Assembly: GCA_002632325.1 (NCBI GenBank)
Contig: NSJK01000026.1
Coordinates: 1-43,890 of the forward strand
From: Lysobacterales bacterium
Lineage (GTDB): Bacteria > Pseudomonadota > Gammaproteobacteria > Xanthomonadales > Rhodanobacteraceae
DNA: 43,890 bases
Reading direction: 5' to 3'
The notes below the pieces were generated by a model. It had not been told where the DNA came from. It made no database searches and saw only the letters and a program-made list of their open reading frames with translations. Made by a program: the position numbers and the translations under genes. Position 1 is the stretch's first letter; every line of letters starts with the position of its first letter. Shown piece by piece: positions 1-9,105 of the stretch.

Positions 1-524
1 CCGAAATCGGCACGATGGATGGTGGCGTGGGCAGAAAAACCAAGCTTGCGTTTGAACAGGTAGGGATCGGTGCCGGCATGGTTGAGCGTGAAGGCGACAT
101 CGAGCGGCCGCTTCACGCCACGAAAATCCAGCGTGCCATGGATCACGCCGCGGTTCGTGTCGATGCGCTCGACGCTGCGGCTTGCATAGCGCGCCAGCGG
201 CCATCGCGCGGTGTCCAGCAGCGCGCCCGAACGCGCGGCGTCATCGAGTTGCGCATTGCCCATGTCGATCGCGGCCAGATCCATCACGACATCGACCTGC
301 GCCGTGCTCCAGTCATCGACATCGAAACGAAAACTTCCGGATTGGATCGGCACACGTCCGAGCGCGTTCGAGAACTTCTGGTGCATCACGCTGAACGAAA
401 TTTGCGAATGCGCTGGATCGAAGCGCCAGTGATCGCCCGCAGCCTGCGCCGACGTCGGCAGACCCAAGCCCGAACCGAGCAAGAGTGCGGTGCTGATGCT
501 GAAGGCGGCAAGGCAGGAGGACAT
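1..524 (-). CDS. YceI-family periplasmic protein (3' end cut by window)
   Basis: The reverse-strand frame starts at ATG 524 with a signal peptide (MSSCLAAFSISTALLLG... ending near SAQA) and continues GDHWRFDPAHSQISFSV, the typical YceI opening (W-x-x-D-P-x-H-S-x-I-x-F-x-V). Later come GVIHGTLDFRGVKRPLDV and RKLGFSAHATIHRADFG, which match the conserved G-x-L-x-x-R-G-x-x-x-P and G-F-x-A-x-x-x-x-x-R-x-x-F blocks of the family. YceI proteins are periplasmic lipocalin-like barrels that bind polyisoprenoid-type lipids. About 174 residues are visible and the last few are lost beyond base 1. No partner gene is visible. The family call is firm; the ligand is unknown. Confidence 0.88.
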   Translation of the reverse strand, partial: MSSCLAAFSISTALLLGSGLGLPTSAQAAGDHWRFDPAHSQISFSVMHQKFSNALGRVPIQSGSFRFDVDDWSTAQVDVVMDLAAIDMGNAQLDDAARSGALLDTARWPLARYASRSVERIDTNRGVIHGTLDFRGVKRPLDVAFTLNHAGTDPYLFKRKLGFSAHATIHRADF

Positions 525-928
525 GATCTCGTGGGCTGGATCGGCAGACCCGGCCAGCTTGGCAAGAATCGCGCGTGCATGCCAGCAGGGCGCCGTGAAC
601 GCTGAGTTTCAGGGGTTTTGGCTTGCGCCGCGCTGTGCTGCTTGTTCTACCGTGGTCGCATTCGCGAAAACCGACTGACGTCCGTGCGGGTTCGTCCCGC
701 GCCCCGCGGGGGCGCTGGCTGCGCACCTTGGCGTAGCCCGTGTTGCGCTCTTCGTTCTTGCAATGTTGGCGCGACAACCGACTCATGTCCGTATGGGTTC
801 GTCCCGCATCCCGGCGGGAACGTTGGCTGCGCGCCTCGGCGTTGTTTGAGGTTGCCTTCCGAGCTGTCGCGCGCTCGCACGAGAACCCATCGACGTCCAT
901 GTTCGTTCGTCCCGCATCCTTGCGGTCC

Positions 929-964
929 GGTTCCTTTTCTTTGCTTGCCCAAAGAAAAGGAACC
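929..964. repeat. Perfect 15-bp hairpin with 6-nt loop (left copy)
   Basis: GGTTCCTTTTCTTTG pairs perfectly with CAAAGAAAAGGAACC across the loop CTTGCC. It ends the left arm of the inverted repeat array, directly after the innermost repeat unit. A second copy at 1459-1494, in the opposite orientation, keeps the loop but has a changed stem. It could be a terminator-like or RNA-level element; a target for a protein is equally possible. Confidence 0.8.
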
Positions 965-1458
965 AAAAGAAATGGCAGCCCAGCAGCGTCGCCTTGCGCG
1001 CTCCATGCGCGCAAGGTGCGCGAGCGGCGTCCGGTTGCGCCGACAGCACGTCCCTGTGCTGACGGCGCAATGAGCGCGATCCCTCGCGCTCCCCCTGCGG
1101 GCCACTTCGGCCGCCGCCCGCCGCCGCTGACGGGCACCCAAGGCCAAGGCGGCGCGCTCCTGCGCGCAGAAGCAGGAGCACAAGCAGAGGCAGGAGCAAA
1201 GACAAGGGCAAGGGCAGGAGCAGTTGTGGTTCTCGCGCTGCGCCGGCTTGTGCGGCCAGGATGGCCGCGCTCTTGGCCCCTTCCCCCTTTTGGCCCCGGC
1301 GCTCGCGCGAAGATGAGGCCCGCAGGGGCGGCGCGAGGGATCGCGCCGAGTTTGCCGTCAGGCCAGGGATGGTCTGTCGGCAAACCCCGCAGCGCGAGTG
1401 CGCAGTCACGCGCGCACGATGCGCGCGTGACCGGGGCCGCGAGGGTGCCCTTCTCTTT

Positions 1459-1494
1459 GGTGTCTTTCTCTTGGGCAAGCAAGAGAAAGACACC
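1459..1494. repeat. Perfect 15-bp hairpin with 6-nt loop (right copy, inverted)
   Basis: GGTGTCTTTCTCTTG pairs perfectly with CAAGAGAAAGACACC across the loop GGCAAG, the reverse complement of the left copy's loop. Read in the same orientation, five of the fifteen stem positions differ from the copy at 929-964, and every change is matched on the opposite arm. This favours selection for the fold rather than the sequence. Confidence 0.8.
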
Positions 1495-1955
1495 GGACCG
1501 CAGGGATGCGGGACGAACGAACATGGACGTGAGCGGGTTTTCGGATGACCGCCCGGCCGGCGCAAACCTGATCGCGGATCACGCCTCGGCGCGCAGCCAA
1601 CGCCCCCGCCGGGATGCGGGACGAACGAACATGGACGTGAGCGGGTTGTCGTACGAGCGCCCGACAGCTGAGAAGGCAACCTCAAACAACGCCGAGGTGC
1701 GCAGCCATATCCCCGCAGGGATGCGGGACGAACCCATATGGACGTGGGTGGGTTGTCGTACGCGCGCCCGACAGCTCAGAAGGCAACCTCAAACAACGCC
1801 GAGGCGCGCAGCCCATGTCCCCGCAGGGATGCGAGACAAACCCGTACCTGAGTGCTCGGTTCCCGCGCTGGCGTTGCGGACAGAAAACGAACGCCGCTCG
1901 GCGCGGGCCGCAAATCCCGGTGAAACGTGCAGCCGGCGAACATGCAAAAGGAAGA

Positions 1956-3461
1956 TCAACCAGTCGAGTCCTCGCGATGGAGCGCACCGCGCGCGCCATC
2001 CGCCGCGATGCGGGCGATGCGCTCGATGCGTTCGCGCGGCGGCGCGGTCAAGAGGGCGCGCAGACGGGTTTCGATGTCATCGGGGTCGAGCGTCGCGCGT
2101 TCGGCCAGCGTCGCCGCGAGTGCATGGCCGAGACTGTCGAACACCAGACCGTAGGCGACGGCATGCAGCATGCCGCCGCCGAGCGTTCCCAGGCCCGGAA
2201 ATGCCTTGAGTGCATTGCCGGCGATCGCGAGCACGAGGGCGCTGGTGCTGCGGATGGTGAGGCCGATGCGGGCAAGCAGGGCATCGACGTCGATTTCGCG
2301 CACGGCGATGCCGTGGATACGCGCGAGTTCGCGCACGAGGCCGGTAGCGAGCGCGCCTTGAATGAGCAGGTCGGTGCCCGGCGCAACGGCGGCAAGCGCG
2401 CCGACCACGGCGCGGCGGGTGTATTTGCCGATGGTCTCGGCCGATTCGCGTGCGGCAGTCTCGCGCGCGATGCGATCGCCGCGACGGCCGACTTCGGCGA
2501 GCACCGCCGCTTCGCGTGCAGGTTCGAGTGCCTGCGGACCGCGCGTGGCGATCTGTTCAAGCGCGTCCCGCAGCGGCTCGATCTCGGCACGCCGTTCGCG
2601 CTCGACGCGCTCGCGTCGCCCATCGGCAAGCAAGCGCTCATGGCGCTCACTGCCGCCGGCGCTGATTGCGAGAATGGACTGTGTGCTCGCGGCGTAGCGC
2701 TCGTGAAAGCGCGCGAGCAGGGCATCGCGCTGTGCGTCGTCGTATTGATCGACCTTGTTGAGCACGAGCAGCATGGGCTTGCCGAAGCTGGCGAGCCATT
2801 GAATCTCGCTGTCCTGACTGCGGCTGAGATCGGCAGCGGTGAGATAGAGCACCGCATGTGCGCGCAGGGCTTCGTCGCGTGCGATCTGTTCGTGCAGGGC
2901 GCCATCGACTTCGCCGCTGCCGGGCACATCGGCGAGCACGAGGCTGCGCCCGCTGCGCAGTTCACCGCGATGATGCGACACCTGCTGCGTGGTGCCGCCA
3001 CGCACGTCGATGTCGACGTGTGTCTGAGGTGCAAGCGCGCGAAGCAGGCTCGACTTGCCACTGGAAATCTCGCCGAACAGGGCAACGTGAAGTTCGCCGC
3101 TGTCACGCCGGCGGTCGAGCTCGGCGAGCTCGGCTTCGAGTGCCGCGGTGTCGGCCTGACGATCGCGCAAGGCATTGATGCGCTGCTCGACCTGGATGCG
3201 CGAGGCCGGCGCGACCGCATTCGACAGCGCAGGCGTTCGCGCGGGTCTGGCCAGACGCCACAAGGTCCAGCCGATGGCCGCGAGCAGCGCGGCAGCGAAG
3301 GCAATCAAGGGCACGCGCAGCCACAGCGGCTGCGCGCTGATGCGTTCGATGAGTTCGAGCAGGCCATTGAGCGTGGTGATTGCAAGGCCGATCGCGAACA
3401 CCGCGGCGATCGCGAGGGCGGCGAGCAGGATCAGGCGCAGCGGCAGGCGGGCTTGGCTCAT
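1956..3461 (-). CDS. Membrane-anchored dynamin-like GTPase with DUF697-type C-terminus
   Basis: This 501-residue protein has two N-terminal membrane segments (about residues 8-30 and 47-70), a short coiled stretch (90-120), then a GTPase domain. The domain shows P-loop GEISSGKS at 130-137, G3 motif DVPG at 178-181 and G4 motif NKVD at 235-238. The C-terminal part (about 345-420, starting near ETIGKYTRRAVVGALAAVAPGTDLLIQG) looks like the hydrophobic DUF697/YcjF-type segment. Relatives are inner-membrane GTPases of largely unknown role, possibly in membrane remodelling or stress. It is transcribed divergently from the hybrid kinase at 3541 with only 79 bp between them. The start at 3461 puts the hydrophobic segments at the expected N-terminus. 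Domain calls are good; function is not known. Confidence 0.85.
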   Translation of the reverse strand: MSQARLPLRLILLAALAIAAVFAIGLAITTLNGLLELIERISAQPLWLRVPLIAFAAALLAAIGWTLWRLARPARTPALSNAVAPASRIQVEQRINALRDRQADTAALEAELAELDRRRDSGELHVALFGEISSGKSSLLRALAPQTHVDIDVRGGTTQQVSHHRGELRSGRSLVLADVPGSGEVDGALHEQIARDEALRAHAVLYLTAADLSRSQDSEIQWLASFGKPMLLVLNKVDQYDDAQRDALLARFHERYAASTQSILAISAGGSERHERLLADGRRERVERERRAEIEPLRDALEQIATRGPQALEPAREAAVLAEVGRRGDRIARETAARESAETIGKYTRRAVVGALAAVAPGTDLLIQGALATGLVRELARIHGIAVREIDVDALLARIGLTIRSTSALVLAIAGNALKAFPGLGTLGGGMLHAVAYGLVFDSLGHALAATLAERATLDPDDIETRLRALLTAPPRERIERIARIAADGARGALHREDSTG

Positions 3462-3540
3462 GCGTCGATTGTAGGCTGGCCGGGCGGCGGTTTCGCCAGC
3501 ACGCCGGCGCTGTCACACTGCGCGACAGGGAGGGGCGCCG

Positions 3541-6500
3541 ATGCGTATTGCGATCTGGGTGCTGCAGTTGCTGAGCATGGCCGCAGCGGCCGCGTCACCG
3601 CCCGCGCCACCGCAGTTCGTGTCAATGCGGGTCAACGACGGTCTGCCTTCGAGCGTCGTCTACAAGACCGTGCAGGATCACGACGGCTTCATCTGGATCG
3701 GCACGCAGGATGGTCTGGCGCGCTACGACGGTGTGGGCTTTCGCATTTTTCGCCACGATCCGGCCGACCCGACCTCGATTGCGTCCAATGACGTGTCGGC
3801 GCTCCTGATCGATCGCGACGGTCGACTGTGGTGCGGGGGCGAGGCATCGGGGCTCAATCGTCTCGAAGCCGATGGCAAGAGCTTCACCCACTGGCGCCAC
3901 AAGGCGGGTGACTTGTCCTCGCTGGCGAGCGATGATCTCAGCGCGATCGTGCAGGACGTGGGCGGTGCAATCTGGGTCGGCACCTACGATGGCGGCGTCA
4001 ATCGTCTGGAGGCCGATGGCAGCTTCAGCCATGTCGACCATGACGAGGAAGATCCGGCCACGCTGCGTTCGAGCAGCGTCTACACCTTGCTCGCGCGGCC
4101 CGATGGGCGTCTGTGGATCGGCACGGATGCCGGCCTCGACGTGCGTGAGCCGGATGGCCGCATCGTGCATGTCGATATCGGGCCGATGCAGAGCCGGCCC
4201 GGGCCGCCGATCGTGCTCGGCCTGATCGGTGATGGCGATGGCGTGCTGGTGGGCACGCGCAAGGGCGCGTTCCGCATCGGCTTCGACCTGCAATTCGAAC
4301 GGGAAGTCGCAGCAAGCACACCGCCGCTTGCGGTGACTTCGTTTGCGCGCGGCGGCGACGGCGATCTGTGGTTGGGCTTGCTTACCGGCGTGGCGCGCAT
4401 GGACGCCGATGGCAAGTTGCATCGCTACGGCGCTCAGGAAGCACTCGCCGGTGCGTACCCGGGCACCAACACGCTCGATGTGATGGGTGATCGCGAAGGC
4501 GGTGTCTGGTTCTCGCTGTTCGATGCGGGTCTCGCGCGGCTGCCGCCGCACTGGCGCAATTTTTCCGTGTTCCGCCATGTGCCCGGCGATGCTGCCAGCC
4601 TGAGTCATTCGCGCGCACGAGCGATTGCACTCGATGGCGAACGTGCGGTGTGGGTCGGCACCGGCAACGACGGCATCGATCGCATCGATCGCAGCAGCGG
4701 CGTGATCGAACGCTTCGGTGAGCACCTTGGCATCGGCAATCAGCGCATGACGGCGCTGCTCGCAGTCGATGCCGACACCTTGTGGGTTGGGTTCCAGCGC
4801 GGGCTGCGCCGCTACTCGATCAAGAGTGCGAGCAGCGTGGAGTTTCCGGTCGATCTCAAACGCGAGGATGCGCTTCCGCCGGGCTTCGTCGATCGGCTCC
4901 TTCTCGATGCGCAGGGCCGTCTGTGGGCGAGCGCGCACGGTGGCGGCATCGTGCGCATTGAAGGCGAGCCGCCACGCATCGTGCGGCGTTACCTGCCATC
5001 GACGCGGACGCTGGGCAATGCCGATGTGCGTGCGATGGCGCTCGATGCGCAGGGTGTGCCATGGCTGGCGACGCAGGCCGGACTCGAACACCACGATGCC
5101 GAACGCGATGCTTTCGTGCCGGCTGCGGGTGGGCCTGCCGACGCGCTCGACGCGCTCGCCTTCGCCGCTGATGGCACGCTGTGGATCCATCGCTGGCTCG
5201 GCGCGCTGGAATCCTGGCACGTCGAGGGTGATTCATTGGTGCGCGGTCAGGTGATCGATGCGGGCGTCGGTTGGCCGGCGCTCAAGGCCTCGGCACTCGC
5301 AGTGTCCGCCGATGGCGTGCTGTGGGTGAGCTCGCTGCGGGGTCTGTGGCAGGTCGATCCGCGCACTCGCGCAATCCGCAGGTTCGACACCCACGAAGGC
5401 TTGCCGAGTCAGGAGTTCCTCGGTGGTGCCTTGGTGCAGGCCCGTGATGGCAGCCTGTTCGCCGGCACGCTCGGTGGCGCGTTGGCGTTTGATCCGCTGA
5501 AGTTGCGCAACGAGGTACCGCCGCCATTGCTGCGGGTGACCGCGCTCGAGGTGCAGCGTGGTGGCAAGACCTTCGCGCTCGATGCGAAGCGGCGAATCGA
5601 CCTGCACCACGATGACAGCAATCTGCGCATCCAGGTGCGTGCGCTGACTTACGTCGATCCCGCGTCGACGCGCTATGACTTCCGCCTCGTGGGACTCGAG
5701 CAGGAACCGATCCGCTCCGACAATGGCGAGCGCATCTGGTCGAGCTTGCCGGCCGGCAACTTCAGCTTGCAGGTGACGGCGCGCAGCGGCAACGGCGGCG
5801 AGGTGGCGCTCAATCCGCCGATCGAGATCAAGGTTGCGCGGGCGCCGTGGAATACGCCGCTGGCCTATGCCGTGTATGCGGCGGCCGTGCTCCTGCTGCT
5901 GTTGCTGTTCTGGCGCGCTGCACGTGCGCGCGCGCGGCGCCAGCATGCCTATGCGTTGGCCGAGGAGCGTCAGCGTTCGAGCGAGCAGATCAGCGCGGCC
6001 AAGTCGGCCTTCCTCGCCAACATGGGGCATGAGATCCGCACACCAATGACGGGCGTGCTGGGCATGAGCGAACTGCTGCTGAGCACGCCGCTCGACGCCC
6101 GGCAGCACGGCTACGCGCGGGCGATCCGGCAATCGGGCGAGCTGATCCTGCGTCTGATCAATGACAGTCTGGATCTTGCGCGCATCGAAGCGGGCAAGCT
6201 CACGCTGGAGGACGGCGTCTTCGATCCGGCCCTGCTCTTGCGCGAAGTCGCCGCGCTCGAGGAGCCTCTGGCGCAGCGCAAGCAACTCGCCCTGAGCTTG
6301 CGCATCGCCGCAGGGCTGCCGACGCGTGTCGGTGGCGATGCGATGCGCGTCAAGCAGGTGCTGCTCAACCTCGTCAACAATGCGATCAAGTTCACCGAGC
6401 GTGGCGCGGTCACGCTGGAGCTGGTGCGAACCGAGGATGGTCGGCTGCGCTACAGCGTGATCGACAGTGGTCCGGGCATGAGCGCGGAGGTTTGCGCGCG

Positions 6501-7095
6501 CCTGTTCCACCGCTTCGAGCAGGCGGCCGGCGTGAGCACGCGCCATGGCGGCAGTGGTCTGGGTCTGGCGATCAGCCATGATCTGGCCAGACTCATGGGC
6601 GGCGATCTGAGTGTTTCGAGCGTGCCGGAAGTCGGCAGCACCTTCCATTTCGAATTGCCGATCCGGCCGGTGCTGGACGATGCGCCGGCCGAATTCTCGA
6701 CTGACCCGGCCGCCACAGGTCTGTCGATTCTGCTGGTCGAGGATGACGTCACGGTGGCTCAGGTGCTGTGTGGCCTGCTCGAAACGCTGGGCCAGCGTCC
6801 GCGCCATGTCGGCGATGCGCTCGCGGCGCTGGCCGAACTCGAAACGACGCGTTTCGATCTCGCCCTGCTCGATCTCGACCTGCCCGGTATCGATGGCCTG
6901 CAACTGGCGCGCATGATCCGCGCAGGTTTGCACGCGCGCCTGCCGCTGCTTGCGGTGACCGCGCGTTCGGTAGGCGATGAGGAGCTTCTGGTGTCTGCTG
7001 CCGGTTTCGATGGCCTCGTGCGCAAGCCGGTAACTGCGCAGAGTCTTGCGCAGGCGATCGAGGCGGTGCATGCGGGCGGTCGAGCGGTCGAGTAG
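3541..7095 (+). CDS. Hybrid two-component histidine kinase with periplasmic beta-propeller sensor
   Basis: The 1184-residue product begins with a signal peptide (about 1-20). About 600 residues follow with repeated propeller blades (W-I-G-T-x-D-G-L-x-R-Y-D and variants such as [11 protein letters not shown]), then a Y_Y_Y-type domain (about 655-765), one membrane segment (about 772-792), a dimerisation domain with H-box GHEIRTP (His830), an HATPase domain ([19 protein letters not shown]) and a receiver domain (LLVEDD, phospho-acceptor Asp1111 in LLDLDLPG, Lys in RKPV). Bacteroidetes homologues usually add an AraC DNA-binding domain; this one ends after the receiver, so output must go to another protein. 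A GGAGG ribosome site stands 8 bases before the ATG. Such propeller sensors often respond to polysaccharide breakdown products, but the ligand here is unknown. Confidence 0.92.
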   Translation: MRIAIWVLQLLSMAAAAASPPAPPQFVSMRVNDGLPSSVVYKTVQDHDGFIWIGTQDGLARYDGVGFRIFRHDPADPTSIASNDVSALLIDRDGRLWCGGEASGLNRLEADGKSFTHWRHKAGDLSSLASDDLSAIVQDVGGAIWVGTYDGGVNRLEADGSFSHVDHDEEDPATLRSSSVYTLLARPDGRLWIGTDAGLDVREPDGRIVHVDIGPMQSRPGPPIVLGLIGDGDGVLVGTRKGAFRIGFDLQFEREVAASTPPLAVTSFARGGDGDLWLGLLTGVARMDADGKLHRYGAQEALAGAYPGTNTLDVMGDREGGVWFSLFDAGLARLPPHWRNFSVFRHVPGDAASLSHSRARAIALDGERAVWVGTGNDGIDRIDRSSGVIERFGEHLGIGNQRMTALLAVDADTLWVGFQRGLRRYSIKSASSVEFPVDLKREDALPPGFVDRLLLDAQGRLWASAHGGGIVRIEGEPPRIVRRYLPSTRTLGNADVRAMALDAQGVPWLATQAGLEHHDAERDAFVPAAGGPADALDALAFAADGTLWIHRWLGALESWHVEGDSLVRGQVIDAGVGWPALKASALAVSADGVLWVSSLRGLWQVDPRTRAIRRFDTHEGLPSQEFLGGALVQARDGSLFAGTLGGALAFDPLKLRNEVPPPLLRVTALEVQRGGKTFALDAKRRIDLHHDDSNLRIQVRALTYVDPASTRYDFRLVGLEQEPIRSDNGERIWSSLPAGNFSLQVTARSGNGGEVALNPPIEIKVARAPWNTPLAYAVYAAAVLLLLLLFWRAARARARRQHAYALAEERQRSSEQISAAKSAFLANMGHEIRTPMTGVLGMSELLLSTPLDARQHGYARAIRQSGELILRLINDSLDLARIEAGKLTLEDGVFDPALLLREVAALEEPLAQRKQLALSLRIAAGLPTRVGGDAMRVKQVLLNLVNNAIKFTERGAVTLELVRTEDGRLRYSVIDSGPGMSAEVCARLFHRFEQAAGVSTRHGGSGLGLAISHDLARLMGGDLSVSSVPEVGSTFHFELPIRPVLDDAPAEFSTDPAATGLSILLVEDDVTVAQVLCGLLETLGQRPRHVGDALAALAELETTRFDLALLDLDLPGIDGLQLARMIRAGLHARLPLLAVTARSVGDEELLVSAAGFDGLVRKPVTAQSLAQAIEAVHAGGRAVE

Positions 7096-7150
7096 CGAGG
7101 GTTCGCGGAGAGCTCGACAGGACAGCGTGGTATTGCCGAAGTTGACATCA

Positions 7151-7177
7151 GCGAGTCCGGCATTGCGCCGGACTCGC
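7151..7177. terminator. Hairpin between convergent genes
   Basis: GCGAGTCCGG pairs with CCGGACTCGC over a 7-base loop, midway between the end of the hybrid kinase (+) and the end of the small secreted protein (-). There is no strong T run on either side, so it may be a weak or bidirectional terminator. Confidence 0.55.
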
Positions 7178-7191
7178 GCGTGGCATTGCGC

Positions 7192-7521
7192 TCAGGATTG
7201 GAATCCGTCGCGGAAGATCGTGTCGCCGTAGCAGACCATGGGTGAGACCACGAGCTTGGCGGTCAGCGCATGCTGACTGCCGAGCTGCACGGTCGGCTCG
7301 GCCTTCGGCACGGACAGACGTGCACGCAGTTCATGCGCCATGCCGCGTGACAGATCCTTGGTGGCATCGGATGCCACCGCTGGTGTCAGGCTCGCCTGCA
7401 ACTGGTAACGGCCGGCAGTCGCGAGCGTGGGTAGCGCCGCTCCGGCAAGCACGAGCACCAAGCCGCAGAGCACTCCGCGCGGCCAACGGTGGGAACGAAG
7501 GGGCCCGGACATGGCGCTCAC
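7192..7521 (-). CDS. Small secreted protein with C-terminal IFRDGFQ tail
   Basis: The product has about 109 residues. It has an N-terminal hydrophobic signal segment (GVLCGLVLVLAGAALP, cleavage probably after ATA) and a short mature part of about 70 residues (GRYQLQASLTPAV...). It ends VCYGDTIFRDGFQS, close to the tails DVIFEDGFETH and DVIFKDGFETP of two other secreted proteins in this window. The GTG start at 7521 overlaps the stop of the upstream S74 gene (GTGA), suggesting translational coupling; an in-frame ATG at 7512 is the alternative. I recognise no domain. The pairing with the fibre-like gene and the shared tail suggest an exported, surface-related role, but this is inference. Confidence 0.7.
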   Translation of the reverse strand: MSAMSGPLRSHRWPRGVLCGLVLVLAGAALPTLATAGRYQLQASLTPAVASDATKDLSRGMAHELRARLSVPKAEPTVQLGSQHALTAKLVVSPMVCYGDTIFRDGFQS

Positions 7522-8921
7522 TCCGCCTTGTTGCTCAGGTGCTCGACAGCGACCGCGAGTTTCTCGATGCGTTCACGCAACGCGGCATTCTCGGCCTGAA
7601 CCTGATCGAGGCGTCCGCGCAGTTCGGCATTGTCGCCCTCGAGCTTGCTGTTGAGGCCCTGGATCGCGACCAGCGCGACGCCATTGGCATCGACCGTGGA
7701 GATGTGCTGGCTGTCCTGGCCCAGGCCGAAGGCGGTGGCGAAGTCTTCGGCGACCGGTCCGAGGTGGCGCCCGTCCGTGGCTCCGCCATCGAGATAGGTC
7801 CAGGTCTGGATCGGCATCTTGACCAGCTTGCCCAGCACGTCGGCCGGGTTGACGTCGGCAAAGCCCTGCTTGAAGAAGCGGCTCGAGGCATTGGTCCACA
7901 CACCGCCGCCCGAAAGGTAGGCGCCATTGCCGGTGCTGGCGTCGTGTCCGACCTTGAGCGGTTGTGCAGCCGAGGCGGCTGCGCCGTTCAGGCCAAGCGT
8001 CTGATTGGTGCCGAAGAGCGCTGAAAGATTGAAGGTGCCGGTGCTGTCCTTGTAGCCGTACATCATTCCGCTGAAGAAATTCGAGAACCGCCAGCTGGAG
8101 TTGCCCCCGACGCGCATTCCGAACGAGACTACGGAGCTGCCATCGACGGGCGCAAGAGTCAGGGTGTTGTCGAGCGGCGCCGTGCCATCGTCGGCCGTCG
8201 AGGTATTGATGCCCACGCCGCCCTTGGCGCCGATGATGAACTGATTCGCGGCGCTGTCCGAGTACGTTGCGGCCGACCCGCGGTCGCCCCAGACGAAGCT
8301 ACCGGAATTGTTGGTCTTGCTGTTGTAGCCAGCTGCAAAGGAATAGGGTCCGACTGCACCGTTGGAGAGTCCAGTCGAGAATGCTCCCTGACCGGGTGCC
8401 GGGGCGCCCCCCCATGGGTAGACTTCCACTGCGCCGGTGCCTGCACGCACGTACATGGCATTCACGCCGCCCGCCTTGATCAAGACGTCCTGGGCATCGG
8501 CCGTGCCCAGATAGCTGCCGACCGGGTTGCCGGCGTTGCCATCCAGCGTCCAGCTGCCCGGGCAGGCGCTGCCCGTGGGCGCGACCGTGCTGCGACCGTC
8601 GAGGGATTCCCAGGCGCCGCCGGCCGTGCGCACGTCCACGCCGAGCCAGCCGCCCATGCTGGTCGATGCCGGGCCAAAGTCCACCGCGGTGCTGAAATTG
8701 CCATCGCGCACATCCACGCCGTGCAGGTCGATCGGGCCGGCCAGCACGCTGCCGCCCTTCTCGGACGAATACAGGGTCAGGCGCAGGTCATAACTGCCGT
8801 CGGCAGCTTTGCCGGCGCTGCTGAGCGAGCCGTGGTAGTTGAAGGTTTCAGCCTGCGCGGCTGGTGCGACCGCACCAAACAGGACGAACGCGAGGGCCAG
8901 CGGGATCAAGGTCTTGTTCAT
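7518..8921 (-). CDS. Secreted protein with S74 intramolecular chaperone (tail-fibre-like) domain
   Basis: This product has 467 residues. The start at 8921 (MNKTLIPLALAF) is chosen because an AAGGA ribosome site stands just before it and a clean signal peptide follows (ending AAQA before ETFNYHG). The N-terminal third resembles proteins that report a beta-rich repeat unit (FNYHGSLSSAGKAADGSYDLRLTLY). The middle is Gly/Ser/Asn-rich. The C-terminal ~110 residues match the S74 autochaperone pattern: NASSRFFKQGFADVNPADVLGKL, then GPVAEDFATAF, then VDANGVALVAIQGLNSKL and a closing coiled coil (KLEGDNAELRGRLDQVQ). S74 domains trimerise fibres and may cut themselves at the conserved Ser. It is coupled to the small tail-tagged gene downstream. 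The ECF sigma gene on the same strand ends ~185 bp upstream of the ATG. Confidence 0.85.
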   Translation of the reverse strand: MNKTLIPLALAFVLFGAVAPAAQAETFNYHGSLSSAGKAADGSYDLRLTLYSSEKGGSVLAGPIDLHGVDVRDGNFSTAVDFGPASTSMGGWLGVDVRTAGGAWESLDGRSTVAPTGSACPGSWTLDGNAGNPVGSYLGTADAQDVLIKAGGVNAMYVRAGTGAVEVYPWGGAPAPGQGAFSTGLSNGAVGPYSFAAGYNSKTNNSGSFVWGDRGSAATYSDSAANQFIIGAKGGVGINTSTADDGTAPLDNTLTLAPVDGSSVVSFGMRVGGNSSWRFSNFFSGMMYGYKDSTGTFNLSALFGTNQTLGLNGAAASAAQPLKVGHDASTGNGAYLSGGGVWTNASSRFFKQGFADVNPADVLGKLVKMPIQTWTYLDGGATDGRHLGPVAEDFATAFGLGQDSQHISTVDANGVALVAIQGLNSKLEGDNAELRGRLDQVQAENAALRERIEKLAVAVEHLSNKAE

Positions 8922-9105
8922 TTCCTTCTGCTCCGATTGGTTGTGGAGATGGGTCCACAGTGAGACAAAACGGAAAACGGCGGCAAGAAGAGACATGATT
9001 GGACAATCGTGCCGACTTCAATTTGATTTCAGTGAGCGTCGGGTGGCCCGCGCATGTGAACGGGTCATGCCTTGTCACGCCGTGGTGACGGTGGAATGAT
9101 GCAGG

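Larger units (their letters stand above)
525..1955. repeat. Gene-free stretch holding a large inverted array of 107-108 bp repeats
   Basis: I see no credible gene here. A unit whose core is GTCCCGCATCC recurs at 694, 801 and 909 (spacing 107-108). Its reverse complement recurs at 1503, 1611, 1718 and 1825 (same spacing). Each unit also carries a TTGGCTGCGCGCCTCGGCG block and, in most copies, a GTTTGAGGTTGCCTTC block. The two arms face each other across a ~500 bp centre, which also shows smaller inverted pairs (GCGCGATCCCTCGCGC near 1074 against GGCGCGAGGGATCGCGCC near 1332). A purine-rich, loosely hexameric GCAGGA/GCAAGG tract lies at about 1168-1222. Long open frames here on both strands only translate the repeats. 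Confidence 0.85.

Noticed and set aside
694..1850. Possible CRISPR array
   Set aside because: Units are 107-108 bp with similarity over most of their length and they face each other; there are no unique spacers of constant length and no cas genes.
313..1999. Several long open frames on both strands (up to ~400 residues) with poly-Leu or Arg/Pro-rich products
   Set aside because: They translate the 107-bp repeats and the hairpins in GC-rich sequence. They lack ribosome sites and domain-like composition; the same kind of product is often wrongly called a gene in this order.
3622..7071. Antisense open frames of over 500 and 600 residues
   Set aside because: They mirror the codon pattern of the hybrid kinase, which has clear motifs throughout. 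High GC content leaves the opposite strand open.
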